Source: Flavobacterium sp. CF108
GTDB lineage: Bacteria; Bacteroidota; Bacteroidia; Flavobacteriales; Flavobacteriaceae
DNA: 64,000 nucleotides
Direction: 5' to 3'
NCBI RefSeq assembly: GCF_900129795.1
Contig: NZ_FQWW01000007.1
Span: forward strand, 1 to 64,000
Part shown: one piece after another, positions 1 through 8,371 of the stretch
Position numbering within the stretch: the stretch's first letter is position 1
Layout of the letters: each line of letters opens with the position of its first letter
Program-made: the position numbers and the translations under genes
The notes under the pieces: model-generated
What the model saw: only the letters and a program-made list of their open reading frames with translations
What the model was told of the DNA's origin: nothing
Database searches by the model: none

Positions 1-94
1 AAATCTAAAATCTAAAATCTAAAATCTAAAATCTAAAATCTAAAATCTAAAATCTAAAATCTAAAATCTAAAATCTAAAATCTAAAATCTAAAA
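1..94. repeat. 7-bp tandem repeat, about 13 units
   Basis: The window opens inside an uninterrupted array of the heptamer TAAAATC. It ends a few bases before the stop codon of the minus-strand sugar permease gene, and its left end lies outside the window. A shorter degenerate relative (ctaaaaatctaaaatc) occurs near 19188-19215. A perfect array of a 7-nt unit is prone to slippage. Whether it lies in a promoter of an unseen left-hand gene cannot be judged from here. Confidence 0.95.
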
Positions 95-96
95 TA

Positions 97-1395
97 TTAC
101 TTCAAGGCTTTCACTTTGTGTCCATATATTCCAAAAGATAAAATGATAACAAAACAAAGTAGGGGAATAATATATCCAGACTGAATATCATCATGTTTAA
201 TGTCAATTAATGTACCCATTCCGTATGGAAGAATTGCTCCGCCTACAATTGACATTACAAGCCATGAAGAACCTGTTTCGGTATTTGATTTTAAACCAAC
301 TAATCCCAAAGAAAAAATAGTTGGAAACATAATCGACATAAAAAATCCGATACCGCCAAGTGCATAAATAACTACAATTCCCGTTCCGTAAATAGCTAAT
401 AAGCAAAGTATAATACTGGCACCACAGTAAATAGAAAGTAAAACATAATCTTTTACAAACTTCAGAAAGAAAGTTCCTATAAAACGTCCCGCCATAAACA
501 AGAAACCGTAGACACCAAGATAATATCCTGCCGTTTTTTCGTCTAAATGTGCACCTTGTTGTGCAATTCTAATAAAGAAACTCGTAATACAAACCTGCGC
601 GCCAACATAAAAGAACTGCGCTACAACTGCCCAGCTTAAATGACGGAATTTTAAAACAGAGAAAAATCCAGGTTTAATTTCAGCTTCGGTATGTTGTGGT
701 TTCATTGATGGCAAATGCATAAAGTAGAATATAATCGCTACTAAAACCAATACACTTCCTAAAATGATATATGGCATTTTTACAGCCGCCGCTTCCCCTA
801 ATAAATAAGATGCCTTTTCAGTTTCAGGCATTGCGGCCATTTGTGCCGGAGTATGATTTTTTCCTGATAAAATAAATAACGAACCCACAATTGGAGCCAC
901 CATTGCCGCTAATCCGTTGAAAGAAGCTGCCAAATTTAATCTTTTAGAAGAAGATTCAGCAGGGCCTAAAATCGCAGCGTACGGATTAGCACTCGTTTCT
1001 AAAATCGTTAATCCGCATCCAATTACAAACAAAGCGAATAGAAATAATTCATAAGTTCTGGTATTTGCAGCAGGCACAAATAAAAATGCTCCCGCAGCGA
1101 AAACCAATAATCCGGTAATGATGCTGTTTTTGTAACCAAATCGTTTAATAAGCATTCCTGCTGGAATTGCCATTATAAAATACGCGAAAAACACTGAGGT
1201 ATCAATCAATGTCGATTGGCGGTTGTTTAATTCACACGCCTTTTTTAAATGCGGAATTAAAATAGAATCCAGGTTGTGTGCCATTCCCCAAAGGAAAAAT
1301 AAGCTGGTAATTAAAATAAATGGCAGAAGATAGTTTGTTTTTCCGCCTTCTGTCGGCACTTCGTGAAGATCGCCTGTTTGGTTTGTTACTTGCAT
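97..1395 (-). CDS. fucP: FucP-type sugar:H+ symporter (MFS), probably L-fucose or L-rhamnose
   Basis: Inner-membrane sugar/proton symporter of the major facilitator superfamily, 432 aa, the usual FucP length, with about 12 hydrophobic segments. TM1 carries FFLWGMAHNLDS with an acidic residue at D43, and TM4 carries LETSANPY with E133. These match the two acidic residues (D46 and E135) essential for proton coupling in E. coli FucP. It is the last gene of the minus-strand CoA-transferase cluster and lies close to a divergent L-fucose/L-rhamnose-type pathway, so a 6-deoxyhexose is the likely cargo. Bacteroidota FucP homologues also carry other sugars, so the exact substrate is inferred. Confidence 0.85.
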   Translation of the reverse strand: MQVTNQTGDLHEVPTEGGKTNYLLPFILITSLFFLWGMAHNLDSILIPHLKKACELNNRQSTLIDTSVFFAYFIMAIPAGMLIKRFGYKNSIITGLLVFAAGAFLFVPAANTRTYELFLFALFVIGCGLTILETSANPYAAILGPAESSSKRLNLAASFNGLAAMVAPIVGSLFILSGKNHTPAQMAAMPETEKASYLLGEAAAVKMPYIILGSVLVLVAIIFYFMHLPSMKPQHTEAEIKPGFFSVLKFRHLSWAVVAQFFYVGAQVCITSFFIRIAQQGAHLDEKTAGYYLGVYGFLFMAGRFIGTFFLKFVKDYVLLSIYCGASIILCLLAIYGTGIVVIYALGGIGFFMSIMFPTIFSLGLVGLKSNTETGSSWLVMSIVGGAILPYGMGTLIDIKHDDIQSGYIIPLLCFVIILSFGIYGHKVKALK

Positions 1396-1414
1396 TTGTT
1401 AGATAGTTTTTTTT

Positions 1415-1537
1415 AAGGTTCAAAGTGACAGAGTGACAAAGGTTCAAAGGTTTTTCTGTAGAGGCGCACTGCAGTGCGTCTATTCTAAAGGTACTGAGAG
1501 GAGAAAAAACCTCTGTCCCTTTGGCACTTTGAACCTT
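1415..1537. repeat. Intergenic inverted repeat with inner palindrome
   Basis: Arms aaggttcaaagtg (1415-1427) and cactttgaacctt (1525-1537) are exact inverse complements. Inside, around 1460-1480, lies a GCGCACTGCAGTGCG palindrome. The inner palindrome is related to the agacgcac/gtgcgtct element near 46.3 kb. The element fills the gap between the MaoC and permease genes and could form a long hairpin in the mRNA. Confidence 0.8.
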
Positions 1538-1553
1538 TGTACCTCAAAAAGGA

Positions 1554-1994
1554 TTATTTCTTTTTGACTAAAAGAAGATGATCACATACCAAAACCACTT
1601 CACCTCTTTGGTTAATGATTTCGACATGTTCTGTTACGGTTCCCATTTCTGGATTTTTTGCTTCGCCTTTTTCGGAAATTGTGATTTCAGAATGGATTGT
1701 ATCGCCAATATGAACCGGTTTTACAAATCGCATTTTGTCGTATCCTCTTGAAAAAGCTTCAGGGTTTATTTCTGATGCCGTCAAGCCGATACCGATTGCA
1801 AAAACCATAGTTCCATGCGCAATACGCTGTCCGAATGGCTGTGTTTTGCACCATTCTTCATCCATGTGATGCGGGAAAAAATCTCCCGTATGCCCCGCAT
1901 GAACCACAAAATCGGTTTCTGTAATAGTTCTGCCTAATGTAACTCTTTTATCGTTAAGCTGATAGTCTTCGAAAAAGGTTGATTTGAAATACAT
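1554..1994 (-). CDS. MaoC-like hydratase/dehydratase, hot-dog fold
   Basis: Single-domain MaoC protein of 146 aa, the length of (R)-specific enoyl-CoA hydratases. The catalytic block GDFFPHHMDEEW places the Asp/His pair at about D38 and H43, followed by the IAHGTM signature at residues 58-63. The family adds or removes water at CoA-thioester double bonds in the cytoplasm. It lies downstream of two CaiB-type CoA-transferases and a Gfo/Idh oxidoreductase on the same strand, so an acid is probably activated to its CoA ester, oxidised or reduced, and hydrated or dehydrated. The substrate is not known. A 198-bp gap full of repeats separates it from the upstream gene. Confidence 0.82.
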   Translation of the reverse strand: MYFKSTFFEDYQLNDKRVTLGRTITETDFVVHAGHTGDFFPHHMDEEWCKTQPFGQRIAHGTMVFAIGIGLTASEINPEAFSRGYDKMRFVKPVHIGDTIHSEITISEKGEAKNPEMGTVTEHVEIINQRGEVVLVCDHLLLVKKK

Positions 1995-2011
1995 AATGTT
2001 GTTTTTTATTT

Positions 2012-2190
2012 CACCATATAAGTGATGTAAGATAATTTAAGCAGTGCGTTGAATTTAAGAGCGTTATAGGTCATAAAAGCTATGCGCAAAATGATTTAAA
2101 TGAACTTATATTTCTTATATGGTTTTAAATTATTTATTGTTTGTACACAAAGTGATTAAATGAACTTATATCACTTATATGGTTTGAAAA
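2012..2190. repeat. Direct and inverted copies of an ACTTATAT..CTTATATGG repeat
   Basis: Two direct copies of a 37-38 bp unit occur at about 2092-2128 and 2153-2190, both containing atgaacttatat and cttatatggttt. A third, inverted piece (accatataagtgat) lies at 2013-2026. They occupy the gap between the oxidoreductase and MaoC genes. The arrangement can fold in alternative ways, because the inverted piece can pair with either direct copy. Confidence 0.8.
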
Positions 2191-2192
2191 TT

Positions 2193-3260
2193 TTATAGTT
2201 CACTGAGGGAAATACCTCCATTGTTATTACTGATGTAGCAGGCTTCAACGACTTTCATGGTGTCTAAAACGTCCTGAACGCTTGCCAGTAGTTTCGAATC
2301 TGAACCTTCTTTAAAGCGCATTAGATTCGACATTGTCCCGATGAAAGCTTCTGGAAACCAAGAACCTTCAAGGTTGATTTTTTTCCATTCATATTGACCT
2401 TTTTCGTCCTCAATTGCATATTCAAAAATGTCAGGAAGTCCGTCAGGGTAATTCATTAATAATCCCATTTTTGCTTTAATGGCGCCTTTTGTGCCTTCCC
2501 ATTTTATGTAGCTTTCTTCGTGATTTGGGCCAAAATGATGATCGTGATTCGTATTGATCACCACATGTTTATCTTCGTCATAATCTAAAATAATAGTAGA
2601 ACGGCTCGATGATAATTTTTTAAGCGGATGTTTGGCTGTTTTCGCCATCACACTTTTCGGATTTCCCATAAAAGACCGAATGCAATCGATATAGTGAACA
2701 CTATGAAAAAGAATTTCTAATCGAGGATGTTCCTTAATCAGCGGAAACAATTCCCACGGTGTATTTACGGTTACTTTAAACTCAAAATCGTATAAATCGC
2801 CAAGCAGTCCTTCGTTAATTAAATATCTCGCAGCACTGACAAAAGGGGAGAATCGAAGCTGAAAATTGATAGCAGCAACAAGGTTTTTTCTTTCGCATAC
2901 TGCTGCAATCTCTCTTGCCTGAGTCAAATCATTTCCCATTGGTTTCTGAATCAAAACTGCTGCTCCATTAGGCAATTGCTCTAATATTTCGATATATTGA
3001 TCCGGTAAAACGGTAATATCGTAAACCGCATTTGACGGTGCATTTTTAACCGCATTGGCAACATTTTCAAAAACATGCTGAATCTCAAATTCTTTGGCTA
3101 GATCATGCGCTTTTGCAATCGTTCTGTTGGTAATGCCAAAAACTGTAAAACCAGCCATTCTATAAGCGGGTAAGTGCGCATCTTTTACAATCCCGCTTGC
3201 ACCGATAATGATAATGGGCTGTTTGGTTTCGGGCAGTAAAGGTTTATATGGGATATTCAT
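2193..3260 (-). CDS. Gfo/Idh/MocA family oxidoreductase
   Basis: NAD(P)-dependent oxidoreductase of 355 aa. The N-terminal Rossmann domain has IIGASGIVKDAHL (residues 18-30). The catalytic lysine is in QKP at K106 (normally EKP). The second domain carries the active-site HSVHYID motif (H186-D192). The family oxidises or isomerises sugars, inositols and sugar acids in the cytoplasm. It lies 81 bp downstream of the second binding-protein-like gene, separated by a palindrome, and is probably in the same operon. A sugar or sugar-acid substrate is likely; the reaction cannot be read from sequence. Confidence 0.85.
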   Translation of the reverse strand: MNIPYKPLLPETKQPIIIIGASGIVKDAHLPAYRMAGFTVFGITNRTIAKAHDLAKEFEIQHVFENVANAVKNAPSNAVYDITVLPDQYIEILEQLPNGAAVLIQKPMGNDLTQAREIAAVCERKNLVAAINFQLRFSPFVSAARYLINEGLLGDLYDFEFKVTVNTPWELFPLIKEHPRLEILFHSVHYIDCIRSFMGNPKSVMAKTAKHPLKKLSSSRSTIILDYDEDKHVVINTNHDHHFGPNHEESYIKWEGTKGAIKAKMGLLMNYPDGLPDIFEYAIEDEKGQYEWKKINLEGSWFPEAFIGTMSNLMRFKEGSDSKLLASVQDVLDTMKVVEACYISNNNGGISLSEL

Positions 3261-3293
3261 TTTGTTAACTATTTTAGTTCAGTTAGTGGTGCA

Positions 3294-3326
3294 AACTTTG
3301 TCAAAGTTTTAAACTTTGACAAAGTT
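3294..3326. repeat. 33-bp palindrome aactttgtcaaag
   Basis: Perfect inverted repeat: 16-bp arms around a single T, with core aactttgtcaaagttt. A close copy lies at 24424-24455. It sits between two genes of the minus-strand cluster and could form a stable hairpin in the transcript, perhaps tuning mRNA stability. There is no T-run, so it is not a classical terminator. Confidence 0.9.
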
Positions 3327-3341
3327 GACTACAACACGTAA

Positions 3342-4568
3342 TCAGTTCGTTAATTTTTCAATATTTTGCTGTGTTTGTTCTAAAAGAGTTTTCGACGAAA
3401 TACCCGTTTCTATCGCTTTTAAAACCATTTTATCAATCAATTCTGCTACTTTTGGCCAAATTGGAGTTTGTGGTAAAGTCAAAGCATTTTCATGCAGCAT
3501 TTCCAGTTTATGATAATACGGAATCGTTTTATTGATTTCGGTATCATTCCATGTTGATTTTCTGCATCCAATTCCACCTTCGGTTGTCAATAATTTATCG
3601 CTTTCTGCTGTTGTAGCAAATCGTAAAAAATCATAGGCGAGTGCTTTATTTTTACTTCCAATGCCAATGGTGTATAGCCAATACACATTTAATGAAGCCG
3701 TTTTGTGGTTTTCATTGTGCGGTAATTCGGTAATATCGACTTTGCCTTTTACTTTCGATTCTTCAATTATTTCACACATCGAAGCAAATCCAAACCAGTT
3801 AATTGCCATTGCAGCTTGTCCTTCGGCGAAAGCCATTCCTGCTTCAACGGAACCAAAATTTTTCGAACCCGGATGAACGGCATTTGTATCGTTAACGATT
3901 TTTTTATAATAATCTAAAGCTTCAATGGCTTGACTATGATTGATATTTATTTTGTTTTGAGGATTTAAAAGAGAGCCGCCGCGCGTCCATAACTGCAGGC
4001 AGAAATCGAAAACCATATTATGACCGTCAGGATAATTGGCAAAAACACAGCCATATAAATTGCTTTCAGGTCTATTAAAAAAAGCAGCAATTTGGGTGAA
4101 TTGCTCCCAAGTTTTTGGAGGGAACAATTCGTAACCAAATTGTTTCTTAAAGTTTTCTTTTTCAGTTAAATCTTCAAATAAATCTTTTCTATAAATCAGA
4201 CATTCCGGGCCGTCGTGAAACGGAAGTCCGTAAGTTCCGCCATTAATCTGCTGCAGGTTTAACAACGATTGATGCCAGCCTTCAGGATAATCCTGCGGCG
4301 GGTTTTGATTGATAAAAGAAGTTAAATCCAGAACCGCTCTTTCATTGGCAGCATCAAAAATCCAATCGGTATTTAAGTGCGCTATGTCCCATTTTCCGTT
4401 TTTTAAGCCTTTATTAACGATGGTTTCTTCATAAAGATCGTGCAGTTCCAGCGGAATCATTTCAACCTCGATCTGTATATTGTTTTTCAGACAAAAACCA
4501 TCCCACAGCTTTTGCAGCGTACTTTCAAAAGGAGAAAATTTTCTAACAGCGATTCTAAATTTGTCCAT
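3342..4568 (-). CDS. Solute-binding-protein fold (family 1), cytoplasmic, no signal peptide
   Basis: 408 aa resembling family 1 ABC sugar-binding proteins: GTYGLPFHDGPECLIYRKDLF at about residues 112-132, PKTWEQF, and the WTRGG loop. Known relatives are exported lipoproteins or periplasmic proteins. This one starts MDKFRIAVRKFSPFES, directly at the first beta-strand, with neither signal peptide nor lipobox. No permease or ATPase gene is nearby. Its start is only 2 bp from the stop of the upstream CoA-transferase, so the two are translationally coupled. A second gene of the same kind opens the operon. I infer a cytosolic substrate-binding or enzymatic role beside the CoA-transferase; no function is established. 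Confidence 0.75.
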   Translation of the reverse strand: MDKFRIAVRKFSPFESTLQKLWDGFCLKNNIQIEVEMIPLELHDLYEETIVNKGLKNGKWDIAHLNTDWIFDAANERAVLDLTSFINQNPPQDYPEGWHQSLLNLQQINGGTYGLPFHDGPECLIYRKDLFEDLTEKENFKKQFGYELFPPKTWEQFTQIAAFFNRPESNLYGCVFANYPDGHNMVFDFCLQLWTRGGSLLNPQNKININHSQAIEALDYYKKIVNDTNAVHPGSKNFGSVEAGMAFAEGQAAMAINWFGFASMCEIIEESKVKGKVDITELPHNENHKTASLNVYWLYTIGIGSKNKALAYDFLRFATTAESDKLLTTEGGIGCRKSTWNDTEINKTIPYYHKLEMLHENALTLPQTPIWPKVAELIDKMVLKAIETGISSKTLLEQTQQNIEKLTN

Positions 4569-4570
4569 AC

Positions 4571-5707
4571 TTATGCTATAAATTCTTTTATAATTCGCTC
4601 GTTATCTTGTCCTAATTTTGGAGAACCTTTACCAGATGTAAAATATTCACCGTCAATTTTTATAGGACATCTTGTAGTTTTATACGAATAGCCGTCAAGC
4701 ATTTCAACTTGCTGTGTAAACTCCAAAACTTTAAAACCGTCTTCTTTGAAAAGCTGTTCGTAGTTTAAAACTCCTGCACACCAAATATCAGCCGGTTCTA
4801 AAATATCCAGCCAAAACTGTGTTTCCTGCGTCAATAGGTGAGAAGCCAGAATATTTTTGATCTCATCCCTAAGCGTAAATTTATTCTCCGGAAATTGTAA
4901 TAATTTATCACATTTTAGCAATGAAGCCAAAACCGGAATCGATCCCATTGCCAAAGCCAGATAACCGTTTTTAGTTTGATAAATTCCGTATGGCGCGCCT
5001 AAATAAGCGTGCGCATTATTAGTTTTAGTTCTCACTGGCAATTCTCCGCCATCATTAAAGAAAGTGGTGATCGTTTCAAACTGAAAATCAAAAGCCGATT
5101 CGAGCATGCTTACCTGAACCGTTCCGCCTATATTTTGTGCTGCTTTTCGATATAAAGCTGCTAAAATTCCCTGTGCTAAATGTGCGCCCGCAAGCATATC
5201 TACAATCGATAATCCCATTGGTACCGGGCCGTCTTCCTGATTACCGCTCAGCCAGGTTAAAGCCGTTAAAGATTGTAACAACAAATCCTGTCCGGGTAAA
5301 TCTTTAAGTTCAGGATGATTTCCAAAACCAGAAATCGAACCATAAACCACCGTTGGATTAATCGCTTTTACATCATCATAACTTAAACCAATGCGTTCCA
5401 TAACGTCCGGTCTGAAATTATGAATGACCACATCGGCTTTAGCCAATAATTTTTTTAATTTTTGAAGCTCTTCCGGTTGTTTAAAATCAATGGCAAACGA
5501 TTCTTTATTTCTGTTTATGGTATGAAAAACAGACGATTCGCCGTTCATGATTAAGTCAGAAGTATATAAGGTTCTGCAAATATCACCAGTTCCCGGTTTT
5601 TCAATTTTTATAACGCGCGCGCCCAAATCGGCCAAGCGAAGACTCGCCGATGGACCCGAAAGAAACTGACTAAAATCTACAATTATATAATCTTCTAAAG
5701 GTTTCAT
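4571..5707 (-). CDS. CaiB/BaiF family III CoA-transferase (copy 2)
   Basis: 378 aa, typical length for class III CoA-transferases, which move CoA between carboxylic acids through an aspartyl-CoA mixed anhydride. Family signatures present: PLEDYIIVDFSQFLSGPSA at the N-terminus, LADLGARVIKIEKPG, HNFRPDVMERIGL, and the catalytic aspartate at D170 in IVDMLAG, matching D169 of formyl-CoA transferase. It is a paralogue of the next gene upstream, 53 bp away, and is followed 2 bp later by a binding-protein-fold gene. Likely acceptor: a sugar-derived acid (inference from the neighbouring oxidoreductase, hydratase and permease). Confidence 0.88.
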   Translation of the reverse strand: MKPLEDYIIVDFSQFLSGPSASLRLADLGARVIKIEKPGTGDICRTLYTSDLIMNGESSVFHTINRNKESFAIDFKQPEELQKLKKLLAKADVVIHNFRPDVMERIGLSYDDVKAINPTVVYGSISGFGNHPELKDLPGQDLLLQSLTALTWLSGNQEDGPVPMGLSIVDMLAGAHLAQGILAALYRKAAQNIGGTVQVSMLESAFDFQFETITTFFNDGGELPVRTKTNNAHAYLGAPYGIYQTKNGYLALAMGSIPVLASLLKCDKLLQFPENKFTLRDEIKNILASHLLTQETQFWLDILEPADIWCAGVLNYEQLFKEDGFKVLEFTQQVEMLDGYSYKTTRCPIKIDGEYFTSGKGSPKLGQDNERIIKEFIA

Positions 5708-5760
5708 TTTTTTGTTTATTTGTTGAATCGTTTATTTGTTTAATCGTTATTGAATACGAT

Positions 5761-6903
5761 TCAGCGAATAAATTCTTCTTCTATTGCTAAATTATCTTCG
5801 CCCACTTTTGGAGCTGCTTTTGTACTGCTTAAAATTTTACCATCAAGCTGAATGGGGCTTCGGGTTGTAACTAAAGTTTCTCCGTCTGAATTTTTTACGG
5901 TTTGTTTTAAGTGTAATTCATGTACAAAAGGCTGTTGGTTTAATGTTTCATAATTGAGAACTTTTCCTGCCCAAATGCCTTGTTTTTGAAGTAATTCTAA
6001 CCAATAATCTGCTTTTTGTTCGGCTAATTTATTGGCTAAAAGGACTCTGATTTCATCTCTTTTTTCAAACCAAAGAGGTTTGTCAGCATATTGATTTAAA
6101 TCGACTCCAAGCGTATTTCCTATAAAAATTAAATCGCCCATTGCCAGCGAAATATAATCGTCTTGTGTTTTGTAAACTCCGTAAGGCGCACTTAAAAAAG
6201 CATGCGCGCTTCCTTTAATATCGCCTCGTTCCGGTTGTTGTCCGCCATCGTTTAAGAAAGAAGTAATGGCTTCAAACTGAACATCTAAAATAGATTCCAG
6301 TAAACTTACTTCTACCAAAACACCTTTTCCGGTTTTGGCTCTTTTCAATAATGCGACTAAAATTCCCTGTACGAAATGATTTCCGCACATTAAATCGGCG
6401 ACAGCCAAACCAAACGGAACAGGTCCCTGACTTTTTCGTCCGCTCAGCCAGCTTAAACCCGAAAGTGACTGCAAAAGCAAATCCTGTCCCGGTTTTTTTG
6501 CCCAAGGGCCTTTATCGCCGTAACCTGTTATCGTTCCGTATATAATCTTCGGATTTATGGTAAGCGTTGTAAGATAATCTAACCCGATTTTTTCCATTAC
6601 GCCCGGTCTGAAATTATGTGTCATAATATCAGCCTTTTCGATTAGTTTTTTAATTAAAACCAAATCATCTGGATTTTTTAAATCGGCTGTAAAAGATTCT
6701 TTGTTTCTGTTAATCGTATGAAACAAAAGACTGCTGTCGTCAACAAAAAGATCTTTAATACTTAATTGTCGGCAGGCTTCACCTTTTATAGGACGCTCGA
6801 TTTTAATAACTCTCGCGCCTAAATCGGCTAATTTTAATCCGGCAGAAGGACCCGCCAAAAACTGGCAGAACTCTAATACAATTAATCCTTCTAATGGTTT
6901 CAT
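5761..6903 (-). CDS. CaiB/BaiF family III CoA-transferase (copy 1)
   Basis: 380 aa with the same signatures as its neighbour: MKPLEGLIVLEFCQFLAGPS, LADLGARVIKIERP, HNFRPGVMEKIGLDY and the catalytic aspartate at D170 in VADLMCG. Its ATG overlaps the TGA of the upstream binding-protein-like gene by 4 bp (ATGA at 6900-6903), so the two proteins are probably made in fixed ratio. Two diverged paralogues side by side suggest either a heteromeric enzyme or two different CoA acceptors. Class III transferases are often homodimers, which would favour the second option. Confidence 0.88.
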   Translation of the reverse strand: MKPLEGLIVLEFCQFLAGPSAGLKLADLGARVIKIERPIKGEACRQLSIKDLFVDDSSLLFHTINRNKESFTADLKNPDDLVLIKKLIEKADIMTHNFRPGVMEKIGLDYLTTLTINPKIIYGTITGYGDKGPWAKKPGQDLLLQSLSGLSWLSGRKSQGPVPFGLAVADLMCGNHFVQGILVALLKRAKTGKGVLVEVSLLESILDVQFEAITSFLNDGGQQPERGDIKGSAHAFLSAPYGVYKTQDDYISLAMGDLIFIGNTLGVDLNQYADKPLWFEKRDEIRVLLANKLAEQKADYWLELLQKQGIWAGKVLNYETLNQQPFVHELHLKQTVKNSDGETLVTTRSPIQLDGKILSSTKAAPKVGEDNLAIEEEFIR

Positions 6904-8048
6904 GAATGTTGCAATTTTAAGGATTTAGCATAAAGTGCATTCAATGCATCTAAAACCAGTTCTTCGTCACCGCCATTTATTAAATAATCACGAACTACAT
7001 CGCCGCCATGATCCTGAAAATACATATGTCCAGAATATCTTGGTCGTAGAAAAGCCCTTTCTAAAGCGGGTAAAGTATTTTTGAAATAATTGTTAGTTAT
7101 AGAATTGATTCGGTCGTTTTTCCAGGCTTGTAAATGTCCCGGCTGGCCTCCGTTATCGGCAAAAATATTCTGCTGAACTTGTGATGAACCCGTAAATTCA
7201 GCATAACGAATTGCTTCCGGAATGTGTTTGCTGAAAGAAGAAACAGCCAATCCTGTTCCGCCCAAAGAGCTTATCATAGGCGCATTATTCAGTTTAACCA
7301 AATCATAAAAATGAAGCAGGTTTTTGCTGTATCCTGCTCTTGAATAATTAGAATATCCGTAAGCAAAAGGGCAGTAAGCAATTTCATCTGAATTTACCAT
7401 TGCCTCGTAAACCTGAATTGGATTTCGGTTAAAGTTGGCCGGATCAATTAATTGCGCCAATTCGCGAAACATCTGCAAAGCTTTTTTTCCTGTTTCTATA
7501 GAAATTACTTTTTCTTCAGACTGAAAAGGAGCTTCGCTTAAACTACAGCAAAACATATAAAAACTCATTAAAACATCAACCGGAATTCCGGCAAATGCCA
7601 CTAAACCTTTTTTGGCTAAAGCCAATAAATCGTCGTATGTCTGAGGAACTTCAAGTCCCTTTTTTTCTAGAATATCCAAACGTGCCGCAGCAACGGGAGT
7701 CGCAGCATCAATTGGCAAAGCCCATAATTTATTGCTGAAAACATAGCTTCCGTATGACTTTCCTACGGTATTTATTTCCTGATCTTTGATGTAATCGGCA
7801 GAGAGATAATCAGAGAGTGGGAGGATAGCATTAGTATGTGCTCCAAAACCTGTCCAAGGATGATCGATAACCAATAAATCAAATCGTTTTGCTAAATCTT
7901 CGATAGAAGCATCTGCAAATTCTTGTAAACTTCTTTTCTCCCAGGTAATTTCGATATCCGGATTTAACTCGGTAAAGCGTTGTGCCGTTGCAACCATTGG
8001 TAATAAACCTCTAGTATGATTCCACGTTATGCCTTTTAATACTGTCAT
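6900..8048 (-). CDS. Solute-binding-protein fold (family 1), cytoplasmic, first gene of operon
   Basis: 382 aa. Recognisable as a family 1 solute-binding-protein fold by the opening beta-alpha unit, the TYDDLLALAKKG helix (about residue 140), the LSSFSKHIPEAIRYAEF-like segment and the C-terminal lobe. The start MTVLKGITWNHTRGLLPM has no signal peptide and no lipobox cysteine, so it should stay in the cytoplasm. It overlaps the following CoA-transferase gene by 4 bp. A perfect promoter lies 50-80 bp upstream (8099-8128). It has diverged from the second binding-protein-like gene in this operon. Function unknown; an ABC importer role is unlikely here. Confidence 0.75.
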   Translation of the reverse strand: MTVLKGITWNHTRGLLPMVATAQRFTELNPDIEITWEKRSLQEFADASIEDLAKRFDLLVIDHPWTGFGAHTNAILPLSDYLSADYIKDQEINTVGKSYGSYVFSNKLWALPIDAATPVAAARLDILEKKGLEVPQTYDDLLALAKKGLVAFAGIPVDVLMSFYMFCCSLSEAPFQSEEKVISIETGKKALQMFRELAQLIDPANFNRNPIQVYEAMVNSDEIAYCPFAYGYSNYSRAGYSKNLLHFYDLVKLNNAPMISSLGGTGLAVSSFSKHIPEAIRYAEFTGSSQVQQNIFADNGGQPGHLQAWKNDRINSITNNYFKNTLPALERAFLRPRYSGHMYFQDHGGDVVRDYLINGGDEELVLDALNALYAKSLKLQHS

Positions 8049-8098
8049 TTTTCTTGGATTATGTATTTGGAAAATAATAAATGTAAAAAATACAATTA

Positions 8099-8128
8099 CA
8101 AAATTAGGAATTAGATTGAATTGAGCAA
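8099..8128 (-). promoter_or_regulatory. Bacteroidota-type promoter of the CoA-transferase operon
   Basis: On the minus strand, TTG (8126-8128) is followed after 19 bp by TAATTTTG (8099-8106), an exact fit to TTG-N19-TAnnTTTG used by the Bacteroidota housekeeping sigma factor. The transcript would start about 45 bp before the ATG at 8048. Confidence 0.65.
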
Positions 8129-8271
8129 GAAAATGTAACTTTTTACATTGATTTTTTTATCAAAAGTTTTGAACTAGACATATTTTTTTACAAAGCAAAT
8201 AAAAATTGTTATAATTTTTTAAAGAATGATCATTTTATTATATTAGTAGAAAAATAAAATGCAAAATTATA

Positions 8272-8285
8272 TTTAATCGATTACA
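8272..8285. promoter_or_regulatory. LacI-type operator, 13/14 match to the site at 16223
   Basis: TTTAATCGATTACA, one base short of the perfect palindrome TGTAATCGATTACA found at 16223-16236. A CG-centred 14-bp palindrome of this type is typical of LacI/GalR repressors. It overlaps or lies just upstream of two TACATTTG -7 boxes (8282-8289 and 8303-8310) for the plus-strand deoxysugar operon, a repressor-like position. No LacI gene is in the window. Confidence 0.6.
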
Positions 8286-8302
8286 TTTGTAATTGTGTAT
8301 TT

Positions 8303-8310
8303 TACATTTG
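8303..8310 (+). promoter_or_regulatory. -7 box (TACATTTG) of the deoxysugar operon
   Basis: Exact TAnnTTTG match 62 bp before the ATG at 8372. An identical octamer lies at 8282-8289. No well-spaced TTG precedes either; the palindromic operator covers the -33 region instead. Confidence 0.45.
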
Positions 8311-8371
8311 TTAAATTAGGTACACTATTGGTTCCATTAATCAAGATTCTTAAATATTAAATTATAATAAA

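Larger units (their letters stand above)
8049..8371. other. Divergent promoter region, 323 bp, no gene
   Basis: AT-rich region between the minus-strand CoA-transferase operon and the plus-strand deoxysugar operon. It contains a promoter for the minus side, a CG-centred palindromic operator and -7 boxes for the plus side, described separately. No small gene or RNA was recognised. Confidence 0.8.

Noticed and set aside
1..94. CRISPR-like array
   Set aside because: The unit is a 7-bp perfect tandem repeat without spacers; no cas genes are nearby.
3342..8048. Classical ABC sugar importer
   Set aside because: No permease or ATPase genes, and neither binding-protein-fold product has a signal peptide or lipobox.
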